From: Apopatosoma sp963618495
GTDB lineage: Bacteria; Bacillota; Clostridia; Oscillospirales; CAG-272
Assembly (NCBI GenBank): GCA_963618495.1
Contig: CAVESF010000022.1
Span: forward strand, 1-34,992
DNA length: 34,992 nucleotides
Reading direction: 5' to 3'
Position 1 is the first letter of the stretch. Each line of letters starts with the position of its first letter. Both the position numbers and the translations under genes were made by a program. Shown here piece after piece: positions 9,567 to 17,673 of the stretch. The notes below the pieces were generated by a model. It saw only the letters and a program-made list of their open reading frames with translations. It was not told where the DNA came from and searched no databases.

Positions 9567-10682
9567 CTATGCCGTTACTGTTACATTGCAGTAAGCAACG
9601 AGATTGCCGCCTGTACTGCGTGTAAGCGTTACCGTGATTTCGGTTGCGCCTGCCGCAACGCCCTTTACAAGACCGTTGGCATCAACAGTTGCGGTTCCAG
9701 TTGCCTTTGATGTATATGTAAGGTCAGAATATACAGGCTGTATCGTTGTGCCGTCAGGCATGAGATACTTTACAGGAACTTGCGCCGTGCTACCTTTAGC
9801 TACAGTTACGCCCTCACCGATTATGGCAAGAGCTTCCACAGAAGATGTGGTGCCACTGCAAGGAACATACACATAGTAAGCGTAGTTACTGCCATCGTTA
9901 TCGCAAGCTGCGCAAGCCATAGTGTTATCATCGGGTGCGAGTGCCTGCCATGTGAGTGCGGTTGTGCTGTTGCTCGTCTGATTGCCGCTTATGCCTGCAT
10001 CGCCGCCGAATTTTACGCGCGGAACATTAACATAGAGATAACCTGCAAGTGGGCTGTTGCTCGTTTCGCCATTTACTTTTGCAAAAATACCGTACTTAAG
10101 CGTGAGCGCGAGAACGGCGGGATTTGCGGAGGTAGGCAATCCGAGATACTGTGTAGATGCACTCTGTGTGAAGTAGAATACATCATACTGCTTGCCGCTT
10201 ATGGCATTGAATCCCGCCACCTGCTTTGTAGTCGGGTCTATGTAGTAGTTTATACCCATGTACTTTGCGGCGTTATGTTCGCGCAGTGTACACCAGCATC
10301 CTGTGTCTGTTGTGGGCTGTGCATAGTCCTTTGCAGGTGTTTTGGTTACTGTAAGCGTTGTGCCGGTTGCAGTGATGGTCTCGCATACGGGAGTAATGCC
10401 GTTGTAGCCCATAGAGCCGCCTGTCTGAAGCTGACGCAGACCGAGTGAAAATGCCTGCGATGTGTAAGAACCCGAAAGTCTTGTCGTATCGGGTATGAGG
10501 TCTACGAGCTTGTTCAGAAAGCCACCCTCGACCGCCTGAAGATTGAATGTGTAGTTGATTGCGCCCTCAGAGGGTATATTGTCGTATGCGACGATATTAC
10601 CTGTAGCGGGGTCGCGCACTGTCATTTCCACTAAGCCCTTTGCAATAAGGTTAGGGTCGCCGAAATTGAAGATTGTGTTCAT
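9567..10682 (-). CDS. Probable major tail (tube) protein with C-terminal Ig-like domain (371 aa)
   Basis: Residues 1-285 form a beta-rich domain with features of tail tube proteins of Bacillota siphophages: an N-terminal NLIAKGLVEMTVRDPATGN strand pair and a later YLYVNVPRVKFGGDAGISGN segment followed by an STTALTWQAL strand. Residues about 288-371 form a Big_2-type Ig domain ending with GLVKGVAAGATEITVTLT, the same layout as the C-terminal domain of some tail tube proteins such as lambda gpV. A very strong ribosome site (AAAGGAG) and the hairpin right after the stop fit a highly expressed structural gene. It lies two genes upstream of the tape measure. A different virion role, such as a decoration protein, is possible but less likely. 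Confidence 0.6.
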   Translation of the reverse strand: MNTIFNFGDPNLIAKGLVEMTVRDPATGNIVAYDNIPSEGAINYTFNLQAVEGGFLNKLVDLIPDTTRLSGSYTSQAFSLGLRQLQTGGSMGYNGITPVCETITATGTTLTVTKTPAKDYAQPTTDTGCWCTLREHNAAKYMGINYYIDPTTKQVAGFNAISGKQYDVFYFTQSASTQYLGLPTSANPAVLALTLKYGIFAKVNGETSNSPLAGYLYVNVPRVKFGGDAGISGNQTSNSTTALTWQALAPDDNTMACAACDNDGSNYAYYVYVPCSGTTSSVEALAIIGEGVTVAKGSTAQVPVKYLMPDGTTIQPVYSDLTYTSKATGTATVDANGLVKGVAAGATEITVTLTRSTGGNLVAYCNVTVTA

Positions 10683-10695
10683 TATTTTTTCTCCT

Positions 10696-11493
10696 TTACT
10701 TGTTAAATAGTTTTCCTATTTCTGAAAGCGGCATAGTACCGCATTCGTCCGCTTTGACATCATATTCCCAGCAAGGCGCAGGATTTCCTTTTTTAAATGA
10801 GACCATTCCGGAAAGCTCCGCCGTGCCGTACATCTGATATCGTTTGTCTCTTTGTATTGCTTTGCGCCGGTTTTCAAATTCGCGCACCGTCCACGCATTT
10901 ATGTCGCGTTCTCTGATGCCCGACTGATACGCAACGGAAGCTATGAGGTCATCAGTGTTTATATTGAGGCTTACATCGGAATTAGACTGCGCCAAAAGCT
11001 CTGCATCTTTTACAAGCTCTGCATTTTCGCTTTCGTTCGGCAATTTAAGTCCGTTCTGCTCTGCTATAAGCGGTCTGATGATATTTGAAAATTCGCGTGC
11101 CGATACTTTTACGGGTTTCCCATTTTGCGAAAATTCAAGCTCCGAAAGGCTGATGCCTTTTTCATCTCTGATTACGGTAGCATGCTTTAATATTTCTCCC
11201 ATGTCAAATCCAATCCGCAAGGACAGACATGTGAGTGTCAATATTTGAGTGAATATTCCAGCCGTGGGAGTGCCTTCAATCGCCGCATCGGTCTCCATTG
11301 CAAAGACAGCTGAAAGATAGTTGCGGCACGAATACTTAACAGGGAGAGTTCCGAGCCGCAGTAGCAAGGCATCTTTGCAAGTGGCAAATTCCTCATAGTT
11401 TTCCATTGTTATAGGGTAAAAGTAAAGCCCACACGCTTCTATTGGTTCCCCGTTGCGTATTGCTTTGCTCCTACCGGACTTTTGCGCGTTCAT
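10696..11493 (-). CDS. Tail-assembly candidate of unknown family (265 aa)
   Basis: The protein is mostly helical and lacks signal or membrane segments. The first 60 residues contain GLYFYPITMENYEEFATCKD followed by a run LLLRLGTLPVKY, which looks like the chaperone-type proteins encoded close to the tail tube gene of gut Bacillota phages. The C-terminal part (about 195-265) includes SVAYQSGIRERDINAWTVRE and then FENRRKAIQRDKRY, a basic helical stretch. It overlaps the preceding small Cys-rich gene by 23 bp and ends 13 bp before the major tail protein start, so co-expression is expected. A tail-assembly chaperone role is inference from location and helical content; no programmed frameshift site was seen. 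Confidence 0.55.
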   Translation of the reverse strand: MNAQKSGRSKAIRNGEPIEACGLYFYPITMENYEEFATCKDALLLRLGTLPVKYSCRNYLSAVFAMETDAAIEGTPTAGIFTQILTLTCLSLRIGFDMGEILKHATVIRDEKGISLSELEFSQNGKPVKVSAREFSNIIRPLIAEQNGLKLPNESENAELVKDAELLAQSNSDVSLNINTDDLIASVAYQSGIRERDINAWTVREFENRRKAIQRDKRYQMYGTAELSGMVSFKKGNPAPCWEYDVKADECGTMPLSEIGKLFNK

Positions 11494-11725
11494 CTTTTTC
11501 TTGAGCCTCCGATTCTTTCAGTCTCAGTCTGTATTGATAGCACTCCCGCGCACCGTCGGTATTTTCTGCTCTTCCCGAGCATGTGCAAAAATGCTGATGT
11601 GCGCAGAACGCGCCGAGCGCCGATTTTTCATCGTTTAGATTCGTTGCTTTGCCGATAAGGTCTGCACATATGAGATAGCGCAAATTCGTAAGGCGTTTCT
11701 GAAATGGACATATGTACTTATTCAT
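11471..11725 (-). CDS. Small Cys/His-rich tail-region protein (84 aa)
   Basis: An earlier ATG exists at 11776, inside the preceding gene. The ATG at 11725 has a GGAGGG site nine bases upstream and begins two bases after the previous stop, so it is preferred. Cysteines and histidines are at about residues 5, 20, 39, 40, 43, 45, 47 and 60 (CPFQKRL near the start, then FCAHQHFCTCSGRAENT). This pattern suggests a small metal-binding or disulphide-stabilised fold. It sits between the Ig-domain virion protein and the 265-residue tail-assembly candidate. I do not recognise a named family. Confidence 0.6.
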   Translation of the reverse strand: MNKYICPFQKRLTNLRYLICADLIGKATNLNDEKSALGAFCAHQHFCTCSGRAENTDGARECYQYRLRLKESEAQEKDERAKVR

Positions 11726-11727
11726 AC

Positions 11728-13239
11728 TTAATATCCCTCCAGTTCTATTGTCGTGCTTATCTGTCTGTTTCCGCAAGCCGCTGTGACAGTCAGAGGAACA
11801 GTGCTTGATTTCAGACAGGTGATTTTTATAGCGTTTGATATGCCCATAAGCTCGCCATTCTCTATTCCGAGCGAAGCTACGGCATATTTGGCATCATCGC
11901 TGTACTGTATAAGCGTGTCGCCGTCTGCAATTTGCAATTGTGAGCCCACATATTCATCTTCTGCCGTATAGCTGTGCGTCAGTATGCCGCTCTTGGCGTT
12001 TACATCGGTTATAGATTTGAGGATATCGTCAGATGCTATCGGCGTAACGGAATAGCATTCGGGAAGGGCACCCGAGAATAACCATGTTACAGGGTGAGCG
12101 GTAGAAAATCCGCCGTCAAATCCCGTTGCGTTTAGTATTGCGTCGGTGTATTGCTTTATGCTCTTCGGTATTGAACCGCGGAATTGCAGGTTTTCTTCTC
12201 CGCTTTCGCTTATTTTCACTTCCGCAGTAGCCGACACATTTGGATTTTGTGCGAGAGTAGCAACTATCGTAACAGTGCCTTCCTTTATGCCCGTCACAAG
12301 CCCGCTTTCGCTGACCGTTGCCGTTGTCTCATCCGAAGAAGCCCACTTCCACGTTATAGGCATATCGTTCGGACTTTTTGCTTCTCCATTTACTCTGAAA
12401 ATTGCGCTGAGGTATGATGGTTTTTCTAAAGCCAAATTCATATTTCCCGAAATTTCGGCGGCAAAGCTATATGCATTCCCACCCGCGATGAAATTTACAG
12501 TCACATCATCGGTTATGTTAGGTTCTTCTATGCGTACCGTGAAATTAAGCAAGTGACAGCTTTCTCTATCTCCGGAAAATTCCTGCATAAAATCGGCAAA
12601 TCCGGTTATCCGATAAGGCTTTGTGCCAAGCACTATGCGCATATTGTGTCCGAGCCTGCGCGTTGTTTCGTTAAGTTGTGCGGTAATGTTGAAATATCCC
12701 TCGGGAAGCATGACATTCTGACCTTTTACATCTCTGTTTGCCTGCATTGGGTAGCTTTCTGCAATTATCGGCTCGGTAATCACATTGCCGTATTCGTCGT
12801 AGCTGTTGTATGAGGCGTTGCATCTCGTTATGAGCGCCGTGCATTTTGCGCTTGACATATTAGACGGCATGGTACAAATCCATGTACTGCCCATCGTTTT
12901 GATTTTGGCGCCGATAGGAAAATAGTCTATGCGTTCGCTGTCAAAAAGGATTTCTTTGTAGTCGTCAGATTTTTTAATTACCTTTGCCGATGGGTCTATG
13001 TTGCCCGCAAGCCGCACGGTTGTTTCTACCCATTCGTAGAAATCCGGCATTATGCCCTGAACGGTAGCTGACACATAGTCGGTAGCATATTTCGCACGGT
13101 GAGCATCGAATTTGACAGTCCGCGATGCCAAATACTGTTTGCGTCTGTCCCTGTATTGAGGCGGTGCATTGCTTTGTGGAACATTTACGGAAGAGTAAAA
13201 TCCGAAGCTCTGTTTTATGTATTTTTCACTCTGATTCAT
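11728..13239 (-). CDS. Virion protein with Ig-like (Big_2) domain (503 aa)
   Basis: The frame is open from 13281, but the ATG at 13239, preceded by GGCGGTG, gives the usual short overlap (14 bp) with the preceding gene. Residues 1-235 form a unique N-terminal domain containing YATDYVSATVQGIMPDFYEW and IDYFPIGAKIKTMGSTWIC, with several beta strands. Residues about 235-340 contain a clear Big_2 module ending SESGLVTGIKEGTVTIVATL. A further beta-rich region follows up to the C-terminus and may hold a second, less typical Ig-like domain. It lies between connector candidates and tail genes, so it is probably a neck or tail-completion protein or a surface decoration. The exact role cannot be read from the sequence. 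Confidence 0.6.
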   Translation of the reverse strand: MNQSEKYIKQSFGFYSSVNVPQSNAPPQYRDRRKQYLASRTVKFDAHRAKYATDYVSATVQGIMPDFYEWVETTVRLAGNIDPSAKVIKKSDDYKEILFDSERIDYFPIGAKIKTMGSTWICTMPSNMSSAKCTALITRCNASYNSYDEYGNVITEPIIAESYPMQANRDVKGQNVMLPEGYFNITAQLNETTRRLGHNMRIVLGTKPYRITGFADFMQEFSGDRESCHLLNFTVRIEEPNITDDVTVNFIAGGNAYSFAAEISGNMNLALEKPSYLSAIFRVNGEAKSPNDMPITWKWASSDETTATVSESGLVTGIKEGTVTIVATLAQNPNVSATAEVKISESGEENLQFRGSIPKSIKQYTDAILNATGFDGGFSTAHPVTWLFSGALPECYSVTPIASDDILKSITDVNAKSGILTHSYTAEDEYVGSQLQIADGDTLIQYSDDAKYAVASLGIENGELMGISNAIKITCLKSSTVPLTVTAACGNRQISTTIELEGY

Positions 13240-13459
13240 TCTTTTCACCGCCTTTTGTGGCGTTGCCGCGGAAAATAACATTTTTACCCTCGTAATAGAT
13301 TACGGCGGCATTCCTTCCGTCCGTTTTGCATTCAAAGGCTATTCCACTTCCCTTTACGCCTGCGGAATATGCGGCGGAGAGCAGTTTTTCAAGCTCTTCT
13401 CTTGTAAATTCTGCTTTTCCGTTTTTGCCGAAACTTATATCTGCAATTATGTTCTGCAT
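13226..13459 (-). CDS. Small protein of unknown function in the neck region (77 aa)
   Basis: A strong GAGGAGG site lies five bases before the ATG. The protein has a helix around FTREELEKLLSAAYSAGVKG (about 19-38) and a C-terminal strand region (AAVIYYEGKNVIFRGN, about 49-64), with a charged tail. It overlaps the following Ig-domain gene by 14 bp and is 10 bp after the previous gene. No family is recognised; its position suggests a virion assembly role. Confidence 0.55.
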   Translation of the reverse strand: MQNIIADISFGKNGKAEFTREELEKLLSAAYSAGVKGSGIAFECKTDGRNAAVIYYEGKNVIFRGNATKGGEKNESE

Positions 13460-13469
13460 TTTGTCCTCC

Positions 13470-14186
13470 TCATCCGAGCCTTATATTAGGGTTGTCCCCG
13501 AAGAGCGGCATATTTTCGAATTCGGTATGGTTTTTATTTGCGGTAGTGGCGATTTCAAGTGCAATCGTGAGCTGCCTGCCTACATTTGTATCACCGTCAA
13601 ATATCGCCTTGCTACCGCAGTCGGGATGCTTCGATTTTGCCATAAAAAATGTTCCTATGCCGTCCATTGATACGCCGTGCATCGCCTCTATAATAGCCTG
13701 TTCTATAGCAAAGCAACGGCTGTATTCATCGCTCTTTGTGTTGCTTTCGTAGGTGTAGTGCGTCCAAATAAAGAAATTCACACCGATGCATATCTTAAAC
13801 TCGTCATTCGACGGCACCGTGCGTCCCATATAGACATAAATTCGCGTCTGCGCATCTGTCTGCGCAGGCTTTATGTATACCTGCGGAATGAGACGATAGC
13901 CTTTATTCGTAGGCGGTCTTTCGGGGCTGTCGGAATCAAATACAACGCTCATTTTCTGCTGTATTGTCGGCAGTGGCTCGCTAAGCGGTTTTGCGCCGTC
14001 ATAGTAGAGATATTTCCACAAACGGCACCGTGAATATGCGTTGTCGTCGGGCGGCGTATATTCGCCTTTTGGTGCATCAATCAGATAATCGCAGATTTTT
14101 CTCGGTATTTTCTCTGCGCCGTCCAACTTAAAGTAGCTGTCCTGAACGCAGAGATACGGATACCACTGCGTGTATGCTTCGCTCAT
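13470..14186 (-). CDS. Neck/tail-terminator candidate (238 aa)
   Basis: The start overlaps the preceding stop as ATGA, with AAGGGTG seven bases upstream. The central part contains RIYVYMGRTVPSNDEFKICI and VNFFIWTHYTYES, then a helix with CFAIEQAIIEAMHGVSMDG. A beta-sheet followed by a helix that carries a short C-terminal strand set (LTIALEIATTANKN) is the general layout of tail-terminator or head-closure proteins, and the gene lies where these are expected (after connector genes, before tail genes). Similarity to a named family cannot be confirmed by eye. Confidence 0.5.
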   Translation of the reverse strand: MSEAYTQWYPYLCVQDSYFKLDGAEKIPRKICDYLIDAPKGEYTPPDDNAYSRCRLWKYLYYDGAKPLSEPLPTIQQKMSVVFDSDSPERPPTNKGYRLIPQVYIKPAQTDAQTRIYVYMGRTVPSNDEFKICIGVNFFIWTHYTYESNTKSDEYSRCFAIEQAIIEAMHGVSMDGIGTFFMAKSKHPDCGSKAIFDGDTNVGRQLTIALEIATTANKNHTEFENMPLFGDNPNIRLG

Positions 14187-14770
14187 GATTTTTCACCCTT
14201 TTTGTGGCTTTCTTCCGCTTTTTCTTTTATCGCTTTCTGCTTTTCGCCGAGTTCATCCGCAGCCTTTTTAAGCTCATCGTAGAGCTTTTTCACATTTTCG
14301 GGGTCTGCCATTATCGACATTCCCTCCGTGAAACGCGCGATAGAATCGTTTTCGACGCATCTCTGATTGTATATCTCGATGTTTACCGCTTTTTCAAACT
14401 CTTTGTAGTCGGCAAGTATTGCAAATGCGATTTCCTTTACTTCAACATCTTTTTTGTAATTTTCAAGTTGCGCAAGCAGGCGCGAGGACGCGTAAAGGTC
14501 ATAGTCGTTTTCAGTAAACGGCGCAATAAGCTCGATATCAAGATAAAAAGTCAGAAGCACAGACATGAGCTGCATCTGCTTTATCGCGTAGTTTTCTGTT
14601 TTTAGATATGGAAGTGCAAGTATCTTTTCTCCCTCTTTGTTTTGCTCTGCCGTAGGCGTTTCTGAAAGCGCATTTTTAGCTATCGTTCTTGCTACATCGT
14701 TTTTTGTGCCAATGGGCATGTATGTATTAGCCTTTTTGAGAATTTCGCGTGTTATAATAAATTTCTCCAT
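14183..14770 (-). CDS. Helical neck-region protein of unknown function (195 aa)
   Basis: The protein is nearly all helical. It has an N-terminal part with IITREILKKANTYMPIGTKN, a middle region with MQLMSVLLTFYLDIELIAPF, and a Lys/Glu-rich C-terminal coiled-coil-like tail (from about residue 155). A GAGGTG site precedes the start and the end overlaps the next gene by 4 bp. It follows the 244-residue connector candidate. The YDLYASSRLLAQLENY stretch is typical of short helical head-tail proteins, but no family can be named. Confidence 0.5.
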   Translation of the reverse strand: MEKFIITREILKKANTYMPIGTKNDVARTIAKNALSETPTAEQNKEGEKILALPYLKTENYAIKQMQLMSVLLTFYLDIELIAPFTENDYDLYASSRLLAQLENYKKDVEVKEIAFAILADYKEFEKAVNIEIYNQRCVENDSIARFTEGMSIMADPENVKKLYDELKKAADELGEKQKAIKEKAEESHKKGEKS

Positions 14771-14778
14771 GTTTCACC

Positions 14779-15513
14779 TCACAATTTAAGTATTCCCTGA
14801 CGGAATGTTTGCCTGTACCATTCGTTTTGCTCGAGCTTTCGCATTTTGCTGTAAAGCTCATTCTCCACATCTCGGTATGTTCTCCGGCTCTCGCCCATGT
14901 GATTTGCCGTGTTTTGCTGCGAGAACGATTTATCTTCTGTTTTCGGAACAATTGAAAGCCAATTGTTCTTTTCGCGTTCAAGCCAAGCCACCTCGAAGCA
15001 AAGCCCGAGGATGCTCATCACTTCTCGGTTGAGATTAGCTTCGAAATATCCATCTGCGTAAAAGTCGAAGTCAAATACCGTTCCTTGCGGCACTGCATTG
15101 TTTTCACTTGCATTTATTGTCACGGTGTTGTTTTCCGCGCTGTATGTGCAGATAAAAGAGGGCTCATACCATGCATCGCCGAGCGAGTTTACGCGCATAA
15201 TCTGCGCCGCAAAAAGCTCATAGCCCGCATATTCGAGTGGCAGGCTGATTGTCAGCGGCTCTGTCAGCTCTGTTTCTGTAGCATACCGATATAATGCAAA
15301 TGCAGGCTCTGTAAATCTCGATTTTTCGGGTGTGCCGAATAAATACTGCGGCATTTCCGGCGGTGTATCGAAAAGTCCGATTTTTGAGTTGAGATAGCCC
15401 CACATTGTCCATGCATAAGACGGTGCGCTTGTGGCTTTCTTTTCTGCGAGCCTTATATCGTCTACAAGAGGCTCGCAGTATTCTGTTATTATTTTGAGTA
15501 TAGGTGTAGGCAT
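14779..15513 (-). CDS. Head-tail connector candidate (244 aa)
   Basis: The protein has a helical N-terminus (residues 1-50, including IITEYCEPLVDDIRLAEKKA), a beta-rich middle (about 85-165, including LTISLPLEYAGYELFAAQIM) and a helical C-terminus with REVMSILGLCFEVAWLEREK followed by a charged tail. A helical bundle interrupted by a beta domain, encoded two genes after the major capsid gene, fits a connector or neck component. The assignment is positional. The start has a GGGAGG site and the gene lies 14 bp after the upstream stop. Confidence 0.5.
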   Translation of the reverse strand: MPTPILKIITEYCEPLVDDIRLAEKKATSAPSYAWTMWGYLNSKIGLFDTPPEMPQYLFGTPEKSRFTEPAFALYRYATETELTEPLTISLPLEYAGYELFAAQIMRVNSLGDAWYEPSFICTYSAENNTVTINASENNAVPQGTVFDFDFYADGYFEANLNREVMSILGLCFEVAWLEREKNNWLSIVPKTEDKSFSQQNTANHMGESRRTYRDVENELYSKMRKLEQNEWYRQTFRQGILKL

Positions 15514-15527
15514 CTGCTTCCTCCCGA

Positions 15528-16283
15528 TTATTCGGCGGCTTCTGCAAGCCCCTTAGCCATATCCTTAAGAATAGATTTGAACATTCCTTCGGAGTCGGTT
15601 TTCTTTGATACTTCGTTAAGTTTCTGTACGAGATACTGATTTATGCGGTTGTCGTGTGCCATGTATGCGTCAATGTAAAGCGTTGCGATAAGCTGTTTGT
15701 GTCTGTAGCAAGCCTTGTCAAAGATAGAGAGGACTTTCTCGTCGGACATGTCGAGCAGATTATAATAGATGTCTGCACCGAGAAGCTCGCCGTCGGTGTA
15801 CTTAACGCCGTATCTCTCTCTTTCCTCATCCGTCATGCCGTCAAGGACTATAAGGCGTCTGTCTTTAAGTCTGCGGAGTATATTCGGAGTGAGATTCTGC
15901 AAAAATTCTCTCTTGTTTATGTCCCTTGTGCCGCCTCTGCCCTGAATTTGTCCGAGCTTTTCATTGAGGGGTACGGTAGAGCCCTCTGCAACACATCCCA
16001 TATAGAGCAGTGTGACCATTTCGTCGCTCGGTCTGCTTGCGGTCTGCTGTTTGTTTATACTTGCGACGGCATCCGCAACAGCCTTGTCGACCGCTTCTGC
16101 AATCATTCTTTCAACTTCAGATGCATTGTAGGTCTTTTCAGTCTTTTCAGTCTTTTCAGTCTTTTTTTCTGCGGTTTCGATAGTGGCGCTCGCGGTTTTC
16201 GTTGTTGTTGCATTCTGTGTTGCCGCTTTTGTTTTGCTTGTGCTTGTGGTTTTTGTGCCTGTTGTTTTCTTTTCCTCTGCCAT
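15528..16283 (-). CDS. Low-complexity N-terminus plus helical domain, post-capsid protein (251 aa)
   Basis: Residues 1-52 are almost only Lys, Thr, Ala, Glu and Ser, and include three tandem KTE-type units encoded by a 9-bp tandem repeat. Residues about 52-80 form a predicted helix (ASEVERMIAEAVDKAVADAV). The remainder is globular, with LNEKLGQIQGRGGTRDINKR and PNILRRLKDRRLIVLDGMTD, which looks like a winged or beta-hairpin element, and a helical C-terminus. The gene follows the major capsid gene after a structured 110-base intergenic stretch. The disordered N-terminus could act as a flexible tether; the function is unknown. Confidence 0.55.
   Translation of the reverse strand: MAEEKKTTGTKTTSTSKTKAATQNATTTKTASATIETAEKKTEKTEKTEKTYNASEVERMIAEAVDKAVADAVASINKQQTASRPSDEMVTLLYMGCVAEGSTVPLNEKLGQIQGRGGTRDINKREFLQNLTPNILRRLKDRRLIVLDGMTDEERERYGVKYTDGELLGADIYYNLLDMSDEKVLSIFDKACYRHKQLIATLYIDAYMAHDNRINQYLVQKLNEVSKKTDSEGMFKSILKDMAKGLAEAAE
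16132..16158. repeat. Three tandem copies of a 9-bp unit in the post-capsid gene
   Basis: The plus strand shows GTCTTTTCA three times in a row (16132, 16141 and 16150), with a degenerate fourth copy after it. On the coding strand the unit encodes a repeated Lys-Thr-Glu tract in the disordered N-terminus. Such an in-frame tandem repeat can expand or contract without breaking the gene. Confidence 0.9.
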
Positions 16284-16303
16284 TTTTTGTTTTCTCCTTT
16301 GGA

Positions 16304-16380
16304 AAAATATTTATTTTAAGGGAATCGCGGGAGTTGCACCCGCCGATGCTCTTATTCCCATGAGGGGCATTTCTGCCCCT
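16304..16380 (-). terminator. Structured intergenic RNA after the major capsid gene, possible leaky terminator
   Basis: On the minus strand a 7-bp perfect hairpin (AGGGGCA, loop GAAA, TGCCCCT; 16380-16363) is followed by a second structure. In the second, GGGAAT (16359-16354) pairs with ATTCCC (16325-16320), enclosing a perfect GCGGG/CCCGC stem with a seven-base TGCAACT loop. The A/T-rich run TTAAAATAAATATTTTT follows. The tail is not a clean T tract, so termination would be partial. This would fit lower expression of genes after the capsid gene. Confidence 0.5.
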
Positions 16381-16393
16381 TATTGAACATTGC

Positions 16394-17641
16394 TTATGCC
16401 TTAATCTGGAATATCTTCGAAGAAAATGCAGGCGCGATGTCGCAGATGATTGTCTCGGAGATATATACTTTCATGTCGGCGGATTCTGTGGGTGTAAATT
16501 CAATTGTGATGGGTGAGCCGTCAGCAATTACACCTACCATAGGCGCATAACCTACCTTTGCCACGATGTAGATGTTCTCCTGTGTCGGGTCATCGAGGCT
16601 AATAAACTGCGGGTTATAGTTCTGCGTACCAGGCACGACAGCAAGACCAACCTCTACAAGGTCTACGCCTGCGACATTGCCGAGGAAGCCGTTGCGGACA
16701 TATTCAACACCGATTTCGCCCTGAATACCTGCTACAGCGCCGCCCGTGCCGACGGTGGGAAGTACCTGTGAAAGTCCCGCGAGCGTACCAAGTGCCGTAA
16801 GCTCGGTGCGTCTGACACCGTTCAAAGCGGAAGCTTTCATTACAGCCTCGTTCCAGTGCTCGGGAGTATAGCCCTCAAGGATATTGCTTGACGGCAGGTA
16901 CTTTGTGTTTGTAATGGCAGATTTGAATTTTTCGACCGTCATTGCAAACATCTTGTTGATTGCGCCGCGTGCGAAAGCGGAATAGTATCTGCCTGCCTCG
17001 CCGTCGATTACATCCTGATACCACTTTATGCTTGCTTTTGCGGTATAGGGCTTCGGTGTGAGGGCAATCTGTGACTTGTAAAGATACTGCTCGGGCTTGC
17101 TTGATACAGAACCCCAAGAATCGTCCTCATAGAGGAAGAAATCATTGGATTCGATATCAATCAGCTTTGTTTCGCCAAGTCTGCCCGTAGTCCATGAGAT
17201 GATTCTGTCTGTGGGAGCATCCATGTACGCAGGAAGAAGCGGATAGATTACCTCTTCTGTGATAGTCTGAAGAGCTCTCCAAAATGTTCTGTCACGGTAG
17301 AGACCTCTGTCCTTCGCGACCTCATCCATAGTGGAATAAGGCTCCTTGCCGATAGCCTTGTTAGCCTGTGCGGCACAGAAGAGCACAGTATCAATCCAAG
17401 TGTTACGCGAGAATGTCGCGTAGTCGTCGACTTTGGAATTGTACTTGAAAGGGTTATTTGCGTCTGCGTTTACGCACTTGCCGAGATATTCGGCTGCGGC
17501 AATTCTGCCACAGCTTATAATCTTGTTGCGGTCGAGGGTGCGTGTTGCGCCTGTGTTGGCGCATACTTTTATCTGCTCATTGTTTGCCGATGTATAAGAA
17601 AATATATCTCTCGGCAGATTGTTAAGAACTTTTCCGTTCAT
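16394..17641 (-). CDS. Major capsid protein (415 aa)
   Basis: The open frame extends to 17704, but the ATG at 17641 has AGAGGAG at ideal spacing and the extra N-terminus (residues reading into the preceding gene's end) is Arg-rich and out of character. The protein has a helical N-terminal arm, a central RFHS-like region rich in beta strands (WTTGRLGETKLIDI near residue 150) and a C-terminal block with GEIGVEYVRNGFLGNVAGVD and VPGTQNYNPQFISLDD, typical of the peripheral and axial domains of HK97-fold capsids. Its length, its place after the protease-scaffold gene and before connector genes, and the strong ribosome site support the call. Structural search would confirm the HK97 fold. Confidence 0.75.
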   Translation of the reverse strand: MNGKVLNNLPRDIFSYTSANNEQIKVCANTGATRTLDRNKIISCGRIAAAEYLGKCVNADANNPFKYNSKVDDYATFSRNTWIDTVLFCAAQANKAIGKEPYSTMDEVAKDRGLYRDRTFWRALQTITEEVIYPLLPAYMDAPTDRIISWTTGRLGETKLIDIESNDFFLYEDDSWGSVSSKPEQYLYKSQIALTPKPYTAKASIKWYQDVIDGEAGRYYSAFARGAINKMFAMTVEKFKSAITNTKYLPSSNILEGYTPEHWNEAVMKASALNGVRRTELTALGTLAGLSQVLPTVGTGGAVAGIQGEIGVEYVRNGFLGNVAGVDLVEVGLAVVPGTQNYNPQFISLDDPTQENIYIVAKVGYAPMVGVIADGSPITIEFTPTESADMKVYISETIICDIAPAFSSKIFQIKA

Positions 17642-17673
17642 TTTTATTCTCCTCTCGTTTTCTCGTGTACTGA

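Noticed and set aside
8988..11493. Programmed -1 frameshift of tail chaperones
   Set aside because: No slippery heptamer with a following overlapping frame was seen before the tape measure; the genes there are complete in single frames.
16320..16380. tRNA gene
   Set aside because: A T-arm-like stem with 7-base loop and an acceptor-like pairing are present, but D and anticodon arms do not fit in the remaining bases.
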